Origin: Cucumis sativus | Lineage: Eukaryota; Streptophyta; Magnoliopsida; Cucurbitales; Cucurbitaceae | NCBI RefSeq assembly: GCF_000004075.3 | Contig: NC_026656.2 | Coordinates: forward strand, 15,500,001 to 15,564,000 | Direction of reading: 5' to 3' | Length of the DNA: 64,000 nucleotides | Shown: in pieces, positions 59,301 to 64,000 of the stretch | Numbering within the stretch: position 1 is the stretch's first letter | How the letters are laid out: each line of letters starts with the position of its first letter | Translations under genes and position numbers: made by a program | The notes under the pieces: generated by a model | The model's input: the letters and a program-made list of their open reading frames with translations, nothing else | Database searches by the model: none | Told to the model about the DNA's origin: nothing

Positions 59301-62300
59301 GTCAAATGATCTGTGGCACCAGAATCCAGAATCCAGGGGTTCTTCCCATCAATACTAACAAGACCGAAGGAATGAGGTATACCTGATTGGACAATGGCAC
59401 CTAAAGTGGCAAGACTGAGATCAGTTTGGTTTTTGTGTGGATCGGATTGTTGAGGAGGTTCAGCAGACTCACTCACATACGCCCGCCCTGTGTTCTGTTT
59501 GTCGTTGGAAGGGCGTTTCTTACTTCCTGGGGGACGACCATGTAACTTCCAACATTGTTCTTTGGTATGCCATTGTTTTTTGCAATGCTCGCAGACAGGA
59601 ATTGGTTTTCCATTATGCTTGTCACTGCTACTGTTAGAAGATCTTGCACTAAAAGCAGCAGAGTCAATAGTAGGGGTTGCGGAAATATTCATAGCACTTG
59701 TGCGATCTTCCTCGAGGCGGATTTCAGAGCAAACTTCCATCAGGGAGGGAATCGGTCTTTGACCTAGTATACGCCCTCGAACTACATCAAACTTAGGATT
59801 AAGACCAGCAAGAAAGTCATAAATCCTGTCATTCTCTTCAATTCTCGAGTACTGTACACCATCAGTGGGATCACGCCAGACTAGTTCTCTGCATAGGTCC
59901 ATTTCTTGCCATATAAGAGAAAGCTTATTGAAAAAGGATGTGACATCCATGGTTCCTTGCTTGCATTCATGAACTTGCTTTCTCAGCGTGTATAGACGAG
60001 AGGCATTCTGACGTTTTGAGTAAAGTGTCTGGGCTGTGTCCCAAATATCCTTGGCTGTTGCAGCAAACAATAACGGCTTGCCAATTTGAGGTTCCATACT
60101 ATTGATCAATATGGATCGAAGAATAGAGTCTTCTGCCTTCCAATATCGTTCATGTGGGTCGCCCGGTAGGGGGCGAGGTATTTCCCCTGTCAGAAAGCTA
60201 AATTTTTGTCGTCCTTCGAGGACCATCTTTACTGACTGAGACCATGAGAAATAGTTGTTGCCATTCAACTTTTCTCCTGAAAGATGATACATGGAAGACT
60301 GAGCCACCGTATTAGTCATATAAGGAGAGGATACATTAGGGAACGAGTTTACCGGATTCTCAAAATACATCGGTAGAGTGGATGTCGTCCCTAAGGTAGC
60401 CTCAAGTGCTGCTATCTGTTGTCGAAGCCCTTCCAATTGTTGATGAACTATTCCCGAGGAAGCTTGCACGTTACGGTTGGAATATGCCGAAGATTCACCA
60501 ACCTCAAATGTTGAGTGAATTTGAGAGTTTTTAACATCGGGATGGTAGCTAGGATCATTGGGTGGCTGGCCATACAGATTTGACGGCAGAAGCGGTGGTA
60601 GCCGATTGGAATTAGATGGCAGAACATAAATCGGGGCGTGGGGAGCAATATAGGCCGCGGACGAAGAAAAGGGTTGGACAGATGGGATGGTCGGCGCCGT
60701 CTGAGGAAGAAAACCAGGCGCGTGGTGGTCTGGTGGCGGCGCGTGGTGGTCCGGTGACGGCGCGGACGACTGCGGTAATGACGAAAAATTATTTTCGGAC
60801 GTTTTCTGTAGCCGGCTTAATAATTCGTCCATGGCAGCACTCATCCGAGCATCGATGGCAGCAGCTACGGCAGCACTAAAATTGATGGCTGTCCCTTCTG
60901 TTTGATTTTCATAAGTGGTTTGGTTTTTTTGGGTTTCTAGGGTGTTTTCATTGTCCCGCTCTGATACCATATTGAAAAGAGAGACAACGAGTTCACACCA
61001 ATTTACGTGGAAACCCGAGTACCGGGAGAAAAACCACGATTGTTTGTTGTTATTATTTTCTAATGAATAAAGCAATAGGTACAAGGGAGAATAAATAGAG
61101 TACACAATGGAATAAAAAAGGAAAAGATTTAGGAAAATAAGGAATACATTCTCATAATCTTTCCATAATTATTCTAGGATTCTAACAAGGAAAAAGCCTA
61201 GAAAAAAAAGGAAAGAATTCCAACACATATAAGGAACACTAAAAGATAGAATTATATTGCAATATCAAGAAGAAACTACAATATACCTCAGCACATTCAA
61301 AAGGGCTGAGAATCCTCTCCCAGATTCCCCAAGAAAATCCTTCACAAAAATGCTTCACACCCTTCCTCTCATCTACGCCGTCTATTTATAACAAAAAGCC
61401 CTAAAAACTTACTAACTATTACTATTTTGTCCATTCTAATAACTATACTAATAGTCTTCTAATAATTCAACTATTTCTACAACTACGGGTACATAATCAT
61501 ATCAGGCTATTTCTTGAAGGATAAAATTTGCGTACATCTCATTTTATCAAACTTGAGAAAGTACCTATCTGATATTCACTAACCCTGATACAACACTCCA
61601 ACAATTTCGTCAATGACCCAAATTTAAAATATTATAATATATTCCTCCTTTTCTGAACAAAAAAACACACCAAGAAGTATTGGGTATTCTGCATTCTATA
61701 TGTAGTATGCAGGTACGAAAACCTACAGGCTCTTGCATCAAGGACTGTGGGTAACTATATGATGCAGAATTAAATTCTACCTTTGCAACCATCAAAACTT
61801 TGCATCTAATGTCAAGATCATCATAAATATAAGGTCCTTAGGATTTGTGTATTGAAGCTATTAGTCAGTTTACAATTACATTTCTTACAAGAAGAATGTA
61901 TGTACATGCAGTTGCCCGTATACGATGTAACAATAATGAAAATAGCGTATTGAAGACTTCATTTCTAAAGAAACTCGCCAATTTGAGATTTGTTCCTTAA
62001 GCAGTGATGCAAATTCTTTTCCTATCCTTTCCATTTTTTTCCTCATGTAGGGGGTGGGGGTGTGGGATCTGGAAACAAACACACCAATTAACTTGTGAAA
62101 AACTACATTACTATTCCTTACTTACCAGCTAACATCTGCAGAATTGTTGTCCGCTCGCATGTGATGGTCAACATTGTTAGAACCAGTTATTGTAAACTCC
62201 GTAGGGTGTCCAAATAGAATAGAAACCTACCAGGATGTAAATACATAATGCTTATAAGGAAAAGAATAACCAACGTGAAAGTACATTTTTTTGAGATCAA

Positions 62301-63466
62301 TAGAAAATGTTTGGACTATAAGTAACTCCAGATAAAATAACAACCCTTTCAAGAGGCAGAAAACCTACCCATTTGGAAAGTAATAAAATCAAAATTTATA
62401 GATCCTAAAAGCTAAAATTTAATAATTTGAAGTCCATGGCTTATAGTGAAGAACACGTGTAATGCCCTAGGTCCAAAAATTGAATTAGCATTTGGAATTC
62501 AGATTCGGCAACTAATAGCCCTAACATTCCCCTACATCCTCTATGACCCGGAAACGTCATCCTTTTTTGTCTTGAAGGCATTTAAAAGGGAAAAGTTGTC
62601 TCCAAAAACTAACATGAGTCCTTTTAGCATGTTTTGTTCGGACTCACATGCATTTTAGGAACTTCTCAAGTGTCACCCAACATAAGATTGTTCAACCTAA
62701 GCACGCTTAATTATGAAGTTCCAATGATTAAGTCACCAAAAAGAAAGGTTGACCTTGTTGATATACGTAGTAACTTTCATTTCTTTTGAATCTTTTTTAA
62801 CTATGCTCTCATGTCCTCCAGACCCCTCTCATCCGGATGTGATAGTCCCCTCGGATGATAGTCCCCTTTCTAAACTCAGGGCATTATAACACAACTGTAA
62901 ACTTCCAGTTCCATCTAAATGCAAATAATAAAGGTAGAGGAATGATGATTCACTGATCCTGTGTGACAACTGCTATACTGGCACACTAACATTCCAACAC
63001 ATCTCTTATCAGAATTACTTCATCAGAAAAGTTTTTGACAACTAAAGATGGCTTAGTTTTTCTTTATGGTATATGAAAAAGAGAGGAAACTATAGAGACC
63101 CTACGGTTGTATTTGGAGAAAACTTTTCCGTGATGACATCACCACTAGACCCACTACATTTTATACTGTATCCTTCCCTTTTGATGGACAGTGTAGCCGC
63201 TTCCCATATATCAAGATATCCAGCCTGTAATGGAATAAAAGTAAGAAAATGATCAGATCGGTAAAGATTCTATTATTCATTTGAGGCCAGATGCATGAAC
63301 AAATGCACACGGACATTTATCTACCAACACGAATAAGACAAGCAAGAACGGTAAATAAAATCATGTCCACTAAATTTTTATCATTTGAGTCATACCGACA
63401 TGGATACTTTATATGACGCATGACCACTAGAAAGAGTCCTCTCTATCTGGTTCTGCATTTCGGGAT
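53398..63466 (-). CDS. Unrecognised gene, five 3' exons (partial)
   Basis: I do not recognise the family. Five candidate exons with GT-AG borders and mutually consistent phases: 63466-63396, 63224-63105, 62226-62126, 54951-54906, 53448-53398. They encode ~129 residues and a stop. Residues include PEMQNQIERTLSSGHASYKV, AGYLDIWEAATLSIKREGYS, GHPTEFTITGSNNVDHHMR, a hydrophobic TIVLTLRLFILR, and the basic C-terminus ASERRKGRKRVLFFHK. The 5' end lies beyond the window. The fourth intron is ~7.2 kb and contains the copia element, an older LTR-like sequence and a Cassandra-type LTR. Support is splice phase and amino-acid composition only. The last two exons are short and could be wrong. Confidence 0.5.
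54145..54266. repeat. Two tandem ~60-bp units
   Basis: A unit beginning agatttacatatcctc and containing aaagagcaagagtaaa, tgctcatg and ctggcagct occurs at 54,145-54,204 and again at 54,205-54,266 with a few substitutions and a 2-bp size difference. It lies in the last intron of the unrecognised gene. Confidence 0.85.
55066..55220. repeat. Tandem repeat, 38-bp unit plus degenerate copies
   Basis: The unit cttaaattttattttatat...gtctaaaccaa occurs exactly at 55,066-55,103 and 55,104-55,141. Further degenerate gtgagtgtctaaatcaactta/catgcaacttaaataatatt copies continue to about 55,220. Confidence 0.85.
55699..55954 (-). repeat. Copia 3' LTR
   Basis: The 256-bp terminal repeat at the low-coordinate end. 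It pairs with 60,970-61,225 at all but four substituted positions plus two compensating A-run length changes. Confidence 0.93.
55998..57812 (-). pseudogene. Copia pol fragment: reverse transcriptase and RNase H
   Basis: This is the 604-codon 3' part of the copia polyprotein. RT begins around WKNAVMEEMKALEKN. RT motifs include YQLDVKNAFLNGDL and the active-site YVDDIVLTGDD. RNase H motifs include AYTDSDWAGS, SSAEAEYRAM and KHVEIDRHFIKEKL. The frame opens at an internal Met and is out of phase with the integrase frame upstream, so there is a frameshift near 57,800-57,860. At its 3' end TAG follows FDFLR, whereas the adjacent frame continues into a copia-like C-terminus (SKLGLIDIY), a further 1-nt shift near 56,000. 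RT and RNase H catalytic residues are intact, but the reading frame is not. Confidence 0.92.
57796..58881 (-). pseudogene. Copia pol fragment: integrase
   Basis: A 361-codon frame holding the retroviral-type integrase core (rve). It includes CDVCIQAKQ of the zinc-binding HHCC region, HSDVWGPS and TFIDDHTRLTWVY, RSDNGREFQ (second catalytic Asp), and the NGVAERKNRHLLE block with the catalytic Glu. It is separated from Gag-protease by a one-base frameshift near 58,890 and from the RT frame near 57,800. The DDE residues are present. Confidence 0.92.
58892..60970 (-). pseudogene. Copia Gag-protease fragment
   Basis: A 693-codon frame starting at ATG 60,970 (MVSERDNENTLETQ). The A of this ATG is the last LTR base and TG belongs to the PBS. 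The frame is also open upstream into the LTR, to 61,105. Content in order: a Gln/Ser/Pro-rich N-terminus; a UBN2-type Gag domain (YFSWSQSVKMVLEGRQK, WDTAQTLYSKRQNASRLY); a CCHC zinc knuckle (CEHCKKQWHTKEQC); the aspartic protease site ILDSGATDHLTGS; and the Gag-pre-integrase region ending LWHFRLGHL. The stop there comes from a one-base insertion relative to the downstream integrase frame. Confidence 0.93.
60958..60969 (-). other. Copia primer-binding site (tRNA-iMet)
   Basis: TGGTATCAGAGC on the minus strand, complementary to the 3' end of initiator tRNA-Met. It adjoins the 5' LTR with no spacer. Confidence 0.92.
60970..61225 (-). repeat. Copia 5' LTR
   Basis: The 256-bp LTR at the high-coordinate end, 5' for the minus-strand element. 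It begins TGTTGGAATTC and ends TTTTCAATA immediately before the PBS. It ends in TA instead of the canonical CA if the TSD and PBS define the border. Confidence 0.92.
62458..62891 (-). mobile_element. Cassandra-type solo LTR with degenerate 5S rRNA-like core
   Basis: On the minus strand the segment starts TGTTATAATGCCC (62,891) and ends GGGCATTACA (62,458), giving TG...CA termini. The middle contains aattaagcgtgcttaggtt and tgttgggtgac followed by gagaagttcct, which track plant 5S rRNA (AGTTAAGCGTGCTTGGG, GGATGGGTGACCTCCTGGGAAGT). A short tandem duplication (gatagtcccc) near 62,840-62,870 lengthens it. Flanking 5-mers do not match, so the TSD has decayed or the border is off by a few bases. 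It lies in the ~7 kb intron of the unrecognised gene. Confidence 0.78.
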
Positions 63467-64000
63467 CTGTTGAGACAAAAGGAATTGTCTGTTACAGTAA
63501 TTTGTAATAAAAGGAAACTTATGAGTTATGAGCTATTACAAGAATCAAATCAATTTTAATAGTTGTAAAAGGGGAAAATAAAAAAGGACAAAAGATTAAA
63601 GAAACTACAGAAAGTTACACACCAATGAAATGTCTGTTTCTATATGTATGTACTTACAGAACAACCAATATTCAAAAAGATTTTTCTTCAAAAAAGAACT
63701 TAATTCGAACAAGCGCATGCTGGAAAAGAACTCTGGTGCCCAAAGAAAGCTTCCAGAAGTCTAGAAGAGACTACCAAATTTTTATTTTCTTTTGAGAAGA
63801 AACAGAGGAAACAATATAATTGACTTATGCTTAGGAGCAATAGTGGCAGTGTAGAAGTACTGATTTAAGATGGCTTCAATGTAAGAGGTCTTGTCTTCAA
63901 ACCACACAAGAGGTCTTGGATTTGAACCTCAATAATGTCATTTCCTCCCCAATTAATATTATTTTTCACTTGTTTTGGTCTTTTACAAATTTCCAAGGCC
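63467..64000. other. Window end, intronic or unassigned
   Basis: Probably intron of the minus-strand gene whose exon starts at 63,466. A plus-strand string near 63,880-63,930 (aagaggtcttggatttgaacctc) resembles a tRNA-derived B box of a SINE, but no complete element can be delimited. Confidence 0.35.

Larger units (their letters stand above)
55699..61225 (-). mobile_element. Ty1/copia LTR retrotransposon, full-length, recently inserted, coding frame broken
   Basis: A 5,527-bp element with 256-bp LTRs, flanked by the 5-bp target-site duplication CATAT (55,694-55,698 and 61,226-61,230). On the minus strand the LTR starts TGTTGGAATTC. The primer-binding site TGGTATCAGAGC (60,969-60,958), complementary to initiator tRNA-Met, directly abuts the 5' LTR. 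A polypurine tract TTGAGGGGGAG (55,965-55,955) directly precedes the 3' LTR. The domain order is Gag, protease, integrase, RT, RNase H, that is copia order. The LTRs differ by four substitutions and two 1-bp A-run indels, implying a young insertion. The coding region has at least three frame breaks. It lies in an intron of the unrecognised minus-strand gene, in the same orientation. Confidence 0.95.
55649..61603 (-). mobile_element. Older LTR-like sequence interrupted by the copia insertion
   Basis: Sequence flanking the copia element joins into one LTR-like unit on the minus strand. The left part runs from 55,649 (tgttaggtaacc) to 55,698. The right part, 61,226-61,603, has a TATA box (ttataaatagacggcg on the minus strand near 61,385) and ends ctccaaca. 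The TG...CA termini and promoter suggest a solo LTR. No TSD was identified, so the outer borders are tentative. Confidence 0.4.

Noticed and set aside
61885-62082. 65-codon minus-strand ORF with a charged region (RKKMERIGKEF) next to the unrecognised gene
   Set aside because: Joining it to the preceding exon (ending in TG at 62,126) through its apparent acceptor at ~62,070 creates TGA, and I found no other consistent splice.
1-64000. CRISPR arrays, operons, plasmid or phage features
   Set aside because: The window is intron-containing plant nuclear DNA; tandem repeats present are short minisatellites without unique spacers.

Overview
The window is nuclear DNA of a flowering plant, very probably a eudicot. 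It is AT-rich, has GT-AG introns, long gene-poor stretches, (TA)n and (CT)n microsatellites, an LTR retrotransposon, and plant-specific genes (MLO, PPD2, ABCI10, a USP-kinase). A cucurbit is possible, but that is a weak guess. Multi-exon CDS were assembled by hand from splice sites, reading-phase agreement and family similarity, without transcript evidence.

Layout. 0-1.8 kb: RPL10 (+) behind an array of site II and telobox promoter motifs. 3-6 kb: ABCI10 (-), a plastid ECF/CbiO-type ATPase. 7.9-13 kb: an SNM1/Apollo-like metallo-beta-lactamase nuclease (-) with two transposon remnants in its introns. 13.7-16 kb: zeta-class GST (-), divergent from an MLO gene (+, 17-21.9 kb) whose last intron holds a near-perfect 96-bp inverted repeat. 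23-26.2 kb: a receptor-like cytoplasmic kinase with an N-terminal USP-like domain (-). 26-34 kb: AT-rich spacer with a Cassandra-type LTR fragment carrying 5S rRNA-like sequence. 34.3-39.7 kb: sirtuin SRT2 (-). 41.9-43.5 kb: PPD2 (-). 43.6-46.2 kb: a 5'-half duplicate of SRT2. 47.7-50.6 kb: eIF6 (-), probably with a 5'-UTR intron. 53.4-63.5 kb: 3' exons of an unrecognised gene (-) split by an intron of about 7 kb that contains a young, frame-broken Ty1/copia element (55,699-61,225, TSD CATAT) nested in an older LTR-like sequence and followed by a second Cassandra-type LTR.

The genes are unlinked housekeeping and stress or defence functions; there is no operon or biosynthetic cluster. The most notable features are structural: the partial SRT2 duplication that now forms the upstream flank of PPD2, the MLO intron hairpin and short MLO C-terminus, two 5S-bearing Cassandra LTRs, a GC-AG intron and an intronic P-loop duplication in ABCI10, and a copia element whose gag ATG overlaps its primer-binding site. 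I found no convincing new molecular system, CRISPR array or intact tRNA/rRNA gene.
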